From Xestospongia bergquistia (taxonomy: Eukaryota > Porifera > Demospongiae > Haplosclerida > Petrosiidae), in NCBI GenBank assembly GCA_963965975.1, contig OZ014424.1, forward strand, positions 3,286,001-3,350,000: a DNA stretch of 64,000 nt, given 5' to 3'. Made by a program: the position numbers and the translations under genes. The notes beneath the pieces were generated by a model. That model saw only the letters and a program-made list of their open reading frames with translations, was not told the origin of the DNA and did not search any database. Within the stretch, counting starts at the first letter, position 1, and every line of letters starts with the position of its first letter. Of this stretch, positions 22,841 through 37,800 are shown in pieces.

Positions 22841-25800
22841 AAGTCCTTTACAACAGAGCAGTCTACTTTATAAACTTCACTCAATAGTCTAAATCTTCTA
22901 AAGTCTTTAAATTAAAGACTTTAGAACGTTAATGCAAACGAACTTATAATACTGTTAATAGCAGTTTATTTAGTTAGTGGCATTAAGACCTTTAGACTGA
23001 GCAGTTTACTTTATAAAATTCACTCAATAGTCTAAACCTTCTAAAGTCTTTAAATTAAAGACTTTAGAGCCTTAATGCTAACCAATTTACTAAACTGTTA
23101 ATAGCTGTTTATTTAATTGGTCCCATCAAGTCCTTTAGACTGAGCATTTTACTTTGTTAACTTCACTCAATAGTATAAATCTTCTAAAGTCTTTAAATTA
23201 AAGACTTTATAGCGTTAATGCAAACCAACTTATTATACGCTTAATAGCAGTTATATTTAGTTAGTGCCATTAAGTCCTTTAGACTGAGCTCTTTACTTTA
23301 TAAAATTCACCTAGTTGTATAAACCTTCTAAAGTCTTTAAATTAAAGACTTTAGACCGTTAACGCAAACCAACTTACTAAACTGTTAACAGCAGTTTATT
23401 TCGTTACTCCCATTAAGTCCTTTAGACTGATCAGTTTACTTATAAACTTTAGTCAGTAGCCTAAACATTCTAAAGTCTTTAAATTAAAGACTTTAGAGTG
23501 CTAATGCAAACCAACTTACTAAACTGTTAATAGCAGTTTACTTCGTTAGTCCCATAGAGTCCCTTATACCTATCAGTTTACTTTATAAATTTCACTCAAT
23601 AGTGTAAACCTTCTAAAGTTTTTAAATTAAAGACTTTAGATATTTAATGCAGACCAACTTACTAAACTGTTAAAAGCATTTTATTTAGTTAGTTCCATAG
23701 AGTCTTTAGACTGAGCTGTTTACTTTAAAAACTTCACTCAATAGTCTAAACATTCTAATCTCTTTAAATTAAAGACTTTATGGCGTTAATTCAAACCAAC
23801 TTACTAAACTGTTAATAGCAGTTTATTTAGTTAGTCCCATTAAGTCCTATATTCTGAGCAATTTACTTTATAAACTTCACTCAATAGTCTAAACCTTCTA
23901 AAGTCTTTAAATTAAAGACTTTATAGCGTTAATGCAAACCAACTTATTATACTGTTAATACCATTTTATTTAGTTACTCCCATTAAGTCCTTTAGACTGA
24001 GCTGTTTACTTTACAAATTTCACTTATTAGTCTAAATCTTCTAAAGTCTTTAAACTAAAGACTTTATAGCGTTAATGCAAACCAACTTATTATACGCTTA
24101 ATAGCAGTTTATTTAGTTAGTGCCATTAAGTCCTTTAGACTGAGCTGTTTACTTTATAAAATTCGCATAATAGTATAAACCTTCTAAAGTCTTTAAATTA
24201 AAGACTTTAGACCGTTAACGTAAACCAACTTTCTAAACTGTTAACAGCAGTTTATTTCGTTACTCCCATTAAGTCCTTTAGACTGATCAGTTTACTTATA
24301 AACTTTACTCAGTAGTCTAAACATTCTAAAGTCTTTAAATTAAAGACTTTAGAGTGCTAATGCAAACCAACTTACTAAACTGTTAATAGCAGTTTATTTC
24401 GTTAGTCCCATAGAGTCCTTTATACCTATCAGTTTACTTTATAAATTTCACTCAATAGTCTAAACCTTCTAAAGTTTTTAAATTAAAGACTTTAGAGATT
24501 TAATGCAAACCAACTTACTAAACTCTTGAAAGCAGTTTATTTAGTTAGTTCCATAGAGTCCTTTAGACTGAGCTGTTACTTTATAAACTTCACTCAATAG
24601 TCTAAACCTTCTAAAGTCTTTAAATTAAAGACTTTAGAGTTTTAATGCAAACCAACTTATTAAACTGTTAATAGCAGGTTATTTCGTTAGTCCCATAGAG
24701 TCTTTTAGACTGAGCAGTTTACTTTATAAACATCACTCAATAATCTAAACCTTCTAATCTCTTTAAATTAAAGACTTTATAGCGTTAATTCAAACCAACT
24801 TACTAAACTGTTAATAGCATTTTATTTAGTTAGTCCCATTAAGTCCTTTAGACGGAGCAGTTTGCTCTATTAACTTCACTCAATAGTCTAAACCTTCTAA
24901 AGTCTTTAAATTAAAGACTTTAGAGCGTTAATGCAAACCAACTTATTATACTGTTAATACCATTTTATTTAGTTAGTGCCATTAAGTCCTTTAGACTGAG
25001 CAGTTTACTTTACAAATTTCACTTATTAGTCCAAGGCTTCTAAAGTGTTTAAATTAAAGACTTTAGAGTGTTAATGCAAACCAACTTACTAAACTGTTAA
25101 TAGCAGTTTATTTAGTAAGTCCCATACATTCCTTTAGACTGAGCAGTTTACACTACAAACTTCACTCAATAGTCTAAACCTTCTAAAGTCTTTAAATTAA
25201 AGACTTTAGAACGTTAATGCAAACCAACTTAATAAACTGTTAATAACAATTTATTTAGTTAGTCCAATTATGTTTTTTAGTAACTCTGCACTTTACTTTA
25301 TAAAGTTCACTCAATAGTCTAAACCTTCTAAAGACTTTAAATTAAAGACTTTAGAGCATTAATGCAAACTAACTTATTATACGGTTAATAGCATTTTATT
25401 TAGTTAGTGCCATTAAGTCCTTTAGACTGAGCTGTTTACTTTATAAATTTCACTTAATAGTCTAAGGCTTCTAAAGTTTTTAAATTAAAGACTTTAGATC
25501 ATTAATGCAAACCCACATACTAAACTTTTAATAGCAGTTTATTTAGTTAGTGCCATTAAATGCTTTAGACTGAGCAGTTTACTTTATAAACTTCACTCAT
25601 TTGTCTAAAACTTCTAAAGTCTTTAAATTAAAGACTTTAGAGTTTTAATGCAAACCAACTTACTAAACTGTTAATAGAGTTTATTTAGTTAGTCCCAGAG
25701 AGTCCTTTAGACTGAGCTGTTTACTTTAAAATCTTCACTCAATAGTTTAAACCTTCTAAAGTTTTTAAATTAAAGACTTTAGAGTGTTAATGCAAACTAA

Positions 25801-28800
25801 CTTAATAAACTGTTCATAGAAGTTTATTTAGTTAGTCCCATAGAGTCCTTTGGAATGAGCAGTTTACTTTATAAAATTCACTCAATAGTCTAAACCTTCT
25901 AAAGCCTTTAAATTAAAGACTTTAGAGCGTTAATGCAAACCAACTTACTAAACTGTTAATAACTGTTTATTTAATTAGTCCCATTATGTCCTTCACAAAG
26001 AGCAGTCTACTTTAGAAACTTCACTCAATAGTCTAAACCTTCTAAAGTCTTTCAATTAGAGACTATAGAGGTTTAATACAAAGGAACTTATTATACTCTT
26101 AATAGAACTTTATTTAGTTAGTCTCGTAGAGTCCTTTAGAATGAGCAGTTTACTTTGTAAAATTCAGTCAATGTCTAAACCTTGTAAAGTCTTTAAATTA
26201 AAGACTTTAGAGCCTTAATGCCAACCATCTTACTAAACTGTTAATAGCTGTTTATTTAATTAGGCCCATTAAGTCCTTTAGACTGAGAAGTTTACTTTAA
26301 TAACTTCACTCAATAGTCTAAACCTTCTAATGTCTTAAAATTAAAGACTTTAGAGCGTTAATGCAAACCAACTTATTATACTCTTAATAGCAGTTTATTT
26401 ATTTAGTGCCATTAAGTCCTTTAGACTGAGCTGTTTACTTTAGAAACTTCACCTAATAGTATAAACCTTCTAAAGTCTTTAAATTAAAGACTTTAGACCG
26501 TTAATGCAAACAAAGTTATAATAATGTTAATAGCAGTTACTTTAGTTAGTGGCATTAAGACCTTTAGGCTGAGCAGTTTACTTTATAAAATTCACTCAAT
26601 AGTCTAAACCTTCTAAAGTCTTTAAATTAAAGACTTTGGAGAGTTAATGCAAACCATCTTACTAAACTGTTAATAGCATTTTATTTAGTTAGTCCTACAG
26701 AGTCCTTTAGACTGAGCAGTTTACTTTATAAAATTCACTAAATAGTCTAAACCTTCTAAAGGCTTTAAATTAAAGACTTTAGAGCGTTAATGCAAACCAA
26801 CTTACTAAACTGTTAATATCAGTTTATTTCGTTAGTCCGATTAAGTCCTTTAGTCTGAGCAGTTTACTTTATAAACTTTACTCAATAGTCTAAACCTTCT
26901 ATAGTCTTTAAATTAAAGACTTTAAAGCCTTCATGCAAACCTACTTATTATACTGTTAATAGCACTTTAATTAGCTAGAGCCATTAAGTCCCTTAAACAG
27001 AGGTGCTTACCTTTTAAATTTCACTTAATAGTCTAAGGCTTCTAAAGTCTTCAAATTAAAGACTTTAGACTGTTAATGCAAACAAACTTACTAAGCTGTT
27101 AATAGCAGTTTATTTAGTTAGTCCCATTAAATGCTTTAGACTGAGCAGTTTACCTTACAAACTTCACTCAATAGTCTAAAACTTCTAAAGTCTTTAAATT
27201 AAAGACTTTAATGTTTTAATGCAAACCAACTTATTAAACTGTTAATTGCAGTTTATTTCATTAGTCCCATTAAGTCCTTTAGACTGAGCAGTTTACTTTA
27301 TAAACTTCACTCAATAGTCTAAAACATTTAAAGTCCTTAAATTAAAGACTTTATAGCGTTAATGCAAACCAACTTAACAACTGTTAATAACAGTTTATTT
27401 ATTTAGTGCCATTAAGTCCTTTAGACTGAGCAGTTTACTTTTTAAAGTTCACTGAATAGTGAAAACCTTCTAAAGTCTTTAAATTAAAGACTTTAGAGTG
27501 TTATTGCAAACAAACTTATTATACTGTTAATAGAAGTTTATTTAGTTAGTGCCGTTAAGTCCTTTAGACTGAGCAGTTTACTTTATAAATTTCACTTAAT
27601 AGACTAAGGGTTCTAAAGTCTTTAAATTAAAGACTTTAGAGTGTTAATGCAAACCAACTAACTAAACTGTTAATAGCAGTTTATTTAGTTTGTCCCATAG
27701 AGTCCTTTAGACTGAGCAGTTTACTTTATAAAGTTTACTCAATACTCTAAACCTTCTAAAGTCTTTAAATTAAAGACTTTATGGCGTTAATGCAAACCAA
27801 CTTACTAAACTGTTAATAGCAGTTTTTTTTATTAGTACCATTAAGGCCTTTACACTGAGCTGTTTACTTTATAAACTTCACTCAATAGTCGAAAACTTCT
27901 AAAGTCTTTAAATTAAAGACTTTAGAGCGTTAATGCAAAACAACTTACTATACCGTTAATAGCAGTTTCTTTAGTCAGTCCCATTAAGTCCTTTAGATTG
28001 AGCAGTTTACTTTCTAAACTTCACTCAATAGTCTAAACCTTCTAATGTCTTTAAAATAAAGACTTTAGGGCGTTAATGCAAACCAATTTACTAAACTTTT
28101 AATTGCAGCTTATATAGTTAGTCCCATTAAGTACTTTAGACTGAGCAGTTTACTTTATAATATTTACTCAATAGTCTAAGGCTTCTAAGGTCTTTAAATT
28201 AAAGACTTATACCGTTAATGCAAACCAACTTACTAAACTGTTAATAGCAGTTTATTTAGTTAGTCCCATTAAATGCTTTAGACCGAGCAGTTTACTTTTT
28301 AAACTTCACTCAATAGTCTAAACCTTCTAAAGTCTTTAAATTAAAGACTTTAGAGCCTTAATGCTAACCAATTTACTAAACTGTTAATAGCTGTTTATTT
28401 GATTGGTCCCATTAAGTCCTATAGACTGAGCAGTTTACTTTGTTAACTTCACTCAATAGTATAAATCTTCTAAAGTCTTTAAATTAAAGACTTTATAGCG
28501 TTAATGCAAACCAACTTATTATACGCTTAATAGCAGTTTATTTAGTTAGTGCCATTAAGTCCTTTAGACTGAGCTGTTTACTTTATAAAATTCACCTAAT
28601 AGTATAAACCTTCTAAAGTCTTTAAATTTAAGACTTTAGACCGTTAACGCAAACCAACTTACTAAAATGTTAACAGCAGTTTATTTCGTTACTCCCATTA
28701 AGTCCTTTAGACTGATCAGTTTACTTATAAACTTTACTCAGTAGTCTAAACATTCTAAAGTCTTCAAATTAAAGACTTTAGACTATTAATGCAAACAAAC

Positions 28801-31800
28801 TTACTAAGCTGTTAATAGCAGTTTATTTAGTTAGTCCCATTAAATGCTTTAGACTGAGCAGGTTACCTTACAAACTTCACTCAATAGTCTAAAACTTCTA
28901 AAGTCTTTAAATTAAAGACTTTAATGTTTTAATGCAAACCAACTTATTAAACTGTTAATTGCAGTTTATTTCATTAGTCCCATTAAGTCCTTTAGACTGA
29001 GCAGTTTACTTTATAAACTTCACTCAATAGTCTAAAACATCTAAAGTCCTTAAATTAAAGACTTTATAGCGTTAATGCAAACCAACTTAACAACTGTTAA
29101 TAACAGTTTATTTATTTAGTGCCATTAAGTCCTTTAGACTGAGCAGTTTACTTTTTAAAGTTCACTGAATAGTCAAAGCCTTCTAAAGTCTTTAAATTAA
29201 AGACTTTAGAGTGTTATTGCAAACAAACTTATTATACTGTTAATAGAAGTTTATTTAGTTAGTGCCGTTAAGTCCTTTAGACTGAGCAGTTTACTTTATA
29301 AATTTCACTTAATAGACTAAGGGTTCTAAAGTCTTTAAATTAAAGACTTTAGAGTGTTAATGCAAACCAACTATCTAAACTGTTAATAGCAGTTTATTTA
29401 GTTAGTCCCATAGAGTCCTTTATACCTCTCAGTTTACTTTATAAATTTCACTCAATAGTCTAAACCTTCTAATGTTTTTAAATTAAAGACTTTAGATATT
29501 TAATGCAGACCAACTTACTAAACTGTTAAAAGCATTTTATTTAGTTAGTTCCATAGAGTCCTTTAGACTGAGCTGTTTACTTTATAAACTTCACTCAATA
29601 GTCTAAACCTTCTAAAGTCTTTAAATTAAAGACTTTAGAGTTTTAATAAAAACCAACTTATTAAACTGTTAATAGTAGTTTATTTCGTTAGTCCCATAGA
29701 GTCTTTTAGACTGAGCAGTTTACTTTATAAACTTCACTCAATAGTCTAAACCTTCTAAAGTCTTCAAATTAAAGACTTTAGAGCGTTAATGCTAACCAAT
29801 TTATTATACTGTTAATAGCAGTTTATTTAGTTAGTCCCATTAAGTCCTTTATTCTGAGCAGTTTACTTTATAAACATCACTCAATAATCTAAACCTTCTA
29901 ATCTCTTTAAATTAAAGACTTTATGGCGTTAATTCAAACCAACTTACTAAACTGTTAATAGCACTTTATTTAGTTAGTCCCATTAAGTCCTTTATTCTGA
30001 GCAGTTTACTTTATAAACTTCACTCAATAGTCTAAACCTTCTAAAGTCTTTAAATTAAAGACTTTAGAGCGTTAATGCAAACCAACTTATTATACTGTTA
30101 ATACCATTTTATTTAGTTAGTGCCATTAAGTCCTTTAGACTGAGCAGTTTACTTTACAAATTTCACTTATTAATCTAAGGCTTCTAAAGTGTTTAATTTA
30201 AAGACTTTAGAGTGTTAATGCAAACAAACTTACTAAACTATTAATAGCAGTTTATTTAGTAAGTCCCATACATTCCTTTAGACTGAGCAGTTTACACTAC
30301 AAACTTCACTCAATAGTCTAACCCTTCTAAAGTCTTTAAATTAAAGACTTTAGAACGTTAATGCAAACCAGCTTAAGAAACTGTTAATAGCAATTTATTT
30401 AGTTAGTCCAATAATGTTTTTTAGTCTGAGCACTTTACTTTATAAAGTTCACTAAATAGTCTAAACCTTCTAAAGACTTTAAATTAAAGACTTTAGAGCG
30501 TTAATGCAAACTAACTTATTATACGGTTAATAGCATTTTATTTAGTTAGTACCATTAAGTCCTTTAGACTCAGCTGTTTACTTTATAAATTTCACTCAAT
30601 AGTCTAAAACTTCTAAAGTCTTTAAATTAAAGACTTTAGAGTGTTAATGCAAACCATCTTACTAAACTGTTAATAGCAGTTTATTTAGTTAGTCCCATAG
30701 AGTCATTTAGAATGAGCAGTTTACTTTATAAAAATCACTCAATAGTCTAAACCTTCTAAAGTCTTTAAATTAAAGACTTTAGAGCGTTAATGCAAACCAA
30801 CTTACTAAACTGTTAATAACTGTTTATTTAATTAGTCCCATGAAGTCCTTTACACAGAGCAGTCTGCTCTATAAACTTCACTCAATAGTCTAAACCTTCT
30901 AAAGTCTTTAAATTAAAGACTTTAGAGTGTTAATGCTAACCAACTTACTAAACTGTTAATAACAGTTTATTTAGTTAGTCCCATAGAGTCCTTTATACTG
31001 AGCTCTTTACTATATAAACTTCACTCAATAGTCTAAACTTTCTAAACTCTTTAATTTAAAGACTTTACAGTGTTAATGCAAACCAACTTACTAAACTGTT
31101 AATAACAGTTTACTTAGTTAGTCCTATAGAGTCCTTTAGACTGAGCTGTTTACTTTATAACCTTCGCTCAATACTCTAAACCTTCTAAACTCTTTAATTT
31201 AAAGATTTTAGAGTGTTAATGCAAACCAACTTACTAAACTGTTAATAGCAGTTTATTTAGTTAGTCCCATAGAGATCTTTAGACTGAGCAGTTTACACTA
31301 CAATCTTCACTGAATAGTCTAAACCTTCTAAAGTCTTTAAATTAAAGACTTTACAGCGTTAATGCAAACCAACTTAATAAACTGTTAATAGCAATTTATT
31401 TAGTTAGTCCAATTATGTTTTTTAGTCTGAGCACTTTACTTTATAAACTTCACTCAATAGTCTAAACCTTCTAAAGTCTTTAAAGAAAAGACTTTAGAGC
31501 GTCAATGCAAAAGTCTTATTATACTGTTAATAGCATTTTATTTAGTTAGTGCCATTAAGTTCTTTAGACTGAGCTGTTTACTTTATAAATTTCACTTAAT
31601 AGTCTAAGGCTTCTAAACTTTTTAAATTAATTACTTTACACCGTTAATTCAAACCCACATACTAAACTGTTAATAGCAGTTTATTTAGTTAGTCCCATTA
31701 AATGCTTTAGATTGAGCAGTTTAACTTTATAAACTTCACTCAATAGTCTAAAACTTCTAAAGTCTTTAAATTAAAGACTTTAGAGTTTTAATGCAAACCA

Positions 31801-34800
31801 ACTTACTAAACTGTTAATAGAGTTTATTTAGTTATTCCAAGAGAGTCCTTTAGACTGAGCTGTTTACTTTAAAATCTTCACTCAATAGTATAAACCTTCT
31901 AAAGTTTTTAAATTAAAGACTTTAGAGTGTTAATGCAAACCAAATTACTAAACTGTTAATAGCAGTTTATTTAGTTAGTCCTATAGAGTCCTTTAGAATG
32001 AGCAGTTTACTTTATAAAATTCACTCAATAGTCTAAACCTTCTAAAGCCTTTAAATTAAAGACTTTAGAGCGTTAATGCAAACCAACTTACTAAACTGTT
32101 AATAACTGCTTAATTAATTAGTCCCATTAAGTCCTTTACAAAGAGCAGTCTACTTTAGAAACTTCACTCAATAGTCTAAACCTTCTAAAGTCTTTAAATT
32201 AGAGACTTTAGAGCGTTAATACAAACGAACTTATTATACTATTAATAGCAGTTTACTTAGTTAGTGGCATTAAGACCTTTAGACTGAGCAGTTTACTTTA
32301 TAAAATTCACTCAATAGTCTAAACCTTCTAAAGTCTTTAAATTAAAGACTTTACAGCCTTAATGCAAACCAAGTTACTAAACTGTTAATAGCTGTTTATT
32401 TAATTAGTCCCATTAAGTCCTTTAGACTGAGCAGTTTACTATATTAACTTCACTCAATACTATAAACCTTCTAAAGTCATTAAATTAAAGACTTTACAGC
32501 GTTAATGGAAACCAACTTATTATACTCTTAATAGCAGTTTATTTAGTTAGTGCCATTAAGTCCTTTAGACTGAGCTGTTTACTTTATAAAATTCACCTAA
32601 TAGTATAAATCTTCTAAAGTCTTACATTAAAGACTTTCGACCGTTAACGCAAACCAACTTACTAAACTGTTAACAGCAGTTTATTTCGTTACTCCAATTA
32701 AGTCCTTAAGACTGATCAGTTTACTTTATAAACTTTACTCAATAGTCTAAACATTCTAAAGTTTTTAAATTAAAGACTTTAGAGTGCTAATGCAAACCAA
32801 CTTACTAAACTGTTAATAGCAGTTTATTTAGTTAGTCCCATAGAGTCCTATATACCTATCACTTTACTTTATAAATTTCACTCAACAGTCTAAACCTACT
32901 AAAGTTTTTAAATTAAAGACTTTAGAGTTTTAATGCAAACCAACTTATTAAACTGTTAATAGCAGTTTATTTCTTTAGTCACATAGAGGCCTTTAGACTG
33001 AGCAGTTTACTTTATAAACATCACTCAATAATCTAAACCTTCTAATCTCTTTAAATTAAAGACTTTATGGCGTTAATTCAAACCAACTTACTAAGCTGTT
33101 AATAGCAGTTTATTTAGTTAGTCCCAATAAGTCCTTTAGTCTGAGCAGTTTACTTTATAAACTTCACTAAATAGTCTAAACCTTCTAAAGTCTTTAAATT
33201 AAAGACTTTAGAGCCTTAATTCAAACCAACTTATTATACTGTGAATACCATCTTATTAAGTTAGTGCCTTTAAGTCCTTTAGACTGAGCAGTTTACTTTA
33301 CAAATTTCACTTATTAATCTAAGGCTTCTAAAGTGTTTAAATTAAAGACTTTAGAGTGTTAATGCAAACCAACTTACTAAACTGTTAATAGCAGTTTATT
33401 TAGTAAGTCCCATACATTCCTTTAGACTGAGCAGTTTACACTACAAACTTCACTCAATAGTCTAAACCTTCTAAAGTCTTTAAATTAAAGACTTTAGAAC
33501 ATTAATGCAAACCAACTTAATAAACTGTTAATAGCTATTTATTTAGTTAGTCCAATTATGTTTTTTAGTCTAAGCACTTTACTTTATAAAGTTCACTCAA
33601 TAGTCTAAACCTTCTAAAGTCTTTAAATTAAAGACTTCAGAGAGTTAATGCAAACTAACTTATTATACTGTTAATAGCATGATATTTAGTTAGTGCCATT
33701 AAGTCCTTTAGACTGAGCTGTTTACTTTATAAATTTCACTTAATAGTCTAAGGCTTCTGAAGTTTTTAAATTAAAGACTTCACACCGTTAATGCAAACCA
33801 ACATACTAAACTGTTAATACCAGTTTATTTAGTGAGTCCCATTAAATGCTTTAGACTGAGCAGTTTACTTTATAAGCTTCACTATATAGTCTAAAACTTC
33901 TAATGTCTTTAAATTAAAGACTTTAGAGATTTAATGCAAACAAACTTACTAAACTGTTAATAGCAGTTTATTTAGTTAGTCCCATAGAGTCCATTAGACT
34001 GAGCTGTTTCCTTTATAAACTTCACTCAATAGTCTAAGCCTTCTAAACTCTTTAAATTAAAGACTTTAGAGTTTTAATGCAAACCAACTTGTTAAACTGT
34101 TAATAGCAGTTTATTTCATTAGTCCCATAGAGTCCTTTAGACTGAGTAGTTTACTTTATAAATATCACTCAATAGTCTAAACATTCTAATCTCTTTAAAT
34201 TAAAGACTTTATGGCGTTAATTCAAATCAACTTACTAAACTGTTAATAGCAGTTTATTTAGTTAGTGCCATTACGTCCTTTAGTCTGAGCAGTTTACTTT
34301 AAAAACTTCACTCAATAGTCTAAACCTTCTAAAGTCTTTAAATTAAAGACTTTAGAGCGTTAATGCAAACCAACTTATTATACTGTTAATACCATTTTAT
34401 TTAGTTAGTGCCATTAAGTCCTTTAGACTGAGCAGTTTACATTACAAATTTCACCTATTAGTGTAAGGCTTCTAAAGTCTTTAAATTAAAGACTTTAGAG
34501 TGATAATGCAAACCAACTTACTAAACTGTTAATGGCAGTTTCTTTAGTTAGTCCCATAGTGTCCTTTAAACTGAGCATTTTACACTACAAACTTCACTCA
34601 ATAGTCTAAACCTTCTTAAGTCTTAAATTAAAGACTTTAGAGCGTTAATGAAAACAAACTTAATAAACTGTTAATAGCAATTTATTTAGTTAGTCCGATT
34701 AAGTTTTTTAGTCTAAGCACTTTACTTTATAAACTTCACTCAATAGTCTAAACCTTCTAAAGTCTTTAAATTAAAGACTTTAGAGCGTTAATGCAAACCA

Positions 34801-37800
34801 ACTTATTATACTGTTAATACCATTTTGTTTAGTTAGTGCCATTAAGTCCTTTAGACTGAGCAGTTTACTTTACAAATTTCACTTATTAGTCTAAGGCTTC
34901 TAAAGTCTTTAAATTAAAGACTTTAGAGTGTTAATGTAAACAAACTTACTAAACAGTTAATAGCAGTTTATTTAGTTAGTCCCATAGAGTTCTTTAGACT
35001 GAGTAGTTTACACTACAAACTTCACTCAATAGTCTAAACCTTCTAAAGTCTTTAAATTAAAGACTTTAGAGCATTAATGCAAACCAACTTAATAAACTGT
35101 TAATAGCAATTTATTTAGTTAGTCTGATTAAGTTTTTTAGTCTAAGCACTTTACTTTATAAACTTCACTCAATAGTCTAAACCTTCTAAAGTCTTTAAAT
35201 TAAAGACTTTAGAGCGTTAATGCAAACTAACTTATCATACTGTTAATAGCATTTTCTTGAGTTAATGCCATGAAGTCCTTTAGACTGAGCTGTTTACTTT
35301 ATAAATTTCACTTAATAGTCTAAGGCTTCTAAAGTTTTTAAATGAAAGACTTTACACCATTAATGCAAACCCACACACTAAACAGTTAATAGCAGTTTAT
35401 TTAGTTAGTGCCATTAAATGCTTTATACTTAGCAGTTTACTTTATAAACTTTACTCAATAGTCTAAACATTCTAAAGTCTTTAAATTAAAGACTTTAGAG
35501 TTTTAATGCAAACAAACTTACTAAACTGTTAATACATTTTATTTAGTTATTCCATGAGAGTCCTTTAGACTGAGCTGTTTACTTTAAAATCTTCACTCAA
35601 TAGTCTAAACCTTCTATAATCTTTAAATTAAAGACTTCAGAGTGTTAATGCAAACCAACTTACTAAACTGTTAATAGCAGGTTATTTAATTAGTCTCGTA
35701 GAGTCCTTTAGAATGAGCAGTTTACTTTGTAAAATTCACTCAATAGTCTAAACCTTAAAAAGTCTTTAAATTAAAGACTTTATAGCGTTAATGCAAACCC
35801 ACACACTAAACTGTTAATAGCAGTTTATTTAGTTAGTCCCATTAAATGCTTTATACTGAGCAGTCTACTTTATAAACTTCACTCAATAGCATAAACCTTC
35901 TAAAGTCTCTAAATTAAAGACTTTAAAGCGATAATGCAAACGAACTTATTATACTGTTAATAGCAGTTTATTTAGTTAGTGGCGTTATGACCTTTAGAAT
36001 AAGCAGTTTACTTTATAAAATTCACTCAATAGTCTAAACCTTCTTAAGTCTTTAAATTAAAGACTATAGAGCCTTAATGCAAACAAACGTACTAAACTGT
36101 TAACAGCAGTTTATTTAGTTAGTCCCATTAAGTCCTTTAGACTGATCAGTTTACTTTATAAACTTTACTCAATAGTCTAAACCTTCTAAAGTCTTTAAAT
36201 TAAAGACTTTAGAGTGCTAATGCAAACCAATTTACTAAACTGTTAATAGCAGTTTATTTAGTTAGTTCCATAGAGTCCTTTAGACTGAGCTGCTTACTTT
36301 ATAAACTTCAATCAATAGTCTAAACCTTCTAAAGTCTTTAAATTAAAGACTTTAGAGTGTTAATGCAAACCAACATACTAAACTGTTACGAGCAGTTTAC
36401 TTAGTTAGTCCCATAGAGTCCTTTAGAATGAGCAGTTTACTTTAAAAAATTCACTCAATAGTCTAAACATTCTAAAGTCTTTAAATTAAAGACTTCAGAG
36501 CGTTAATGCAAACCAACTTACTAAACTGTTAATAACTGTTTCTTTAATTAGTACCATTAAGTCTTTTACACAGAGAAGTCTACTTTATAAACTTCACTCA
36601 ATAGTCTAAACCTTCTAAAGTCTTTAAATTAAAGACTTTGGAGCGTTAATGCAAACAAAGTTATTATACTGTTAATAGCAGTTACTTTAGTTAGAGGCAT
36701 TAAGACCTTTAGACTGAGCAGTTTACTTTATAAAATTCACTCAATAGTCTAAAACTTCTAAAGTCTTTAAATTAAAGACTTTAATGTTTTAATGCAAACC
36801 AACTTATTAAACTGTTAATTGCAGTTTATTTCATTAGTCCCATTAAGTCCTTTAGACTGAGCAGTTTACTTTATAAACTGCACTCAATAGTCTAAAACAT
36901 CTAAAGTCCTTAAATTAAAGACTTTATACGTTAATGCAAACCAACTTAACAACTGTTAATAACAGTTTATTTATTTAGTGCCATTAAGTCCTTTAGACTG
37001 AGCAGTTTATTTTATAAACTTCACTGAATAGTCAAAACTTTCTAAAGTCTTTAAATTAAAGAGTTTAGAGTGTTAATGCAAACAAACTTATTATACTGTT
37101 AATAGAAGTTTATTTAGTTAGTGCCGTTAAGTCCTTTAGACTGAGCAGTTTACCTTATAAATTTCACTTAATAGACTAAGGGTTCTAAGGTCTTTAAATT
37201 AAAGACTTTAGAGTGTTAATGCAAACAAACTAACTAAACTGTTAATAGCAGTTTATTTAGTTAGTCCCATAGAGTCCTTTAGACTGAGCAGTTTACTTTA
37301 TAAAGTTTACTCAATACTCTAAACCTTCTAAAGTCTTTAAATTAAAGACTTTACGGTATTAATGCAAACCAACTTACTAAACTGTTAATAGCATTTTTTT
37401 ATTAGTACCATTAAGGCCTTTACACTGAGCTGTTTACTTTATAAACTTCACTCAATAGTCGAAAACTTCTAAAGTCTTTAAATTAAAGACTTTAGAGCGT
37501 TAATGCAAAACAACTTACTGTACTGTTAATAGCAGTTTCTTTAGTCAGTCCCATTAAGTCCTTTAGATTGAGCAGTTTACTTTCTAAACTTCACTCAATA
37601 GTCTAAACCTTCTAATGTCTTTAAAATAAAGACTTTAGAGCGTTAATGCAAACCAACTAACTAAACTTTTAATTGCAGCTTATATAGTTAGTCCCATTAA
37701 GTACTTTAGACTGAGCAGTTTACTTTATAAAATTTACTCCATAGTCTAAAGCTTCTAAGGTCTTTAAATTAAAGACTTATACCGTTAATGCAAACCAACT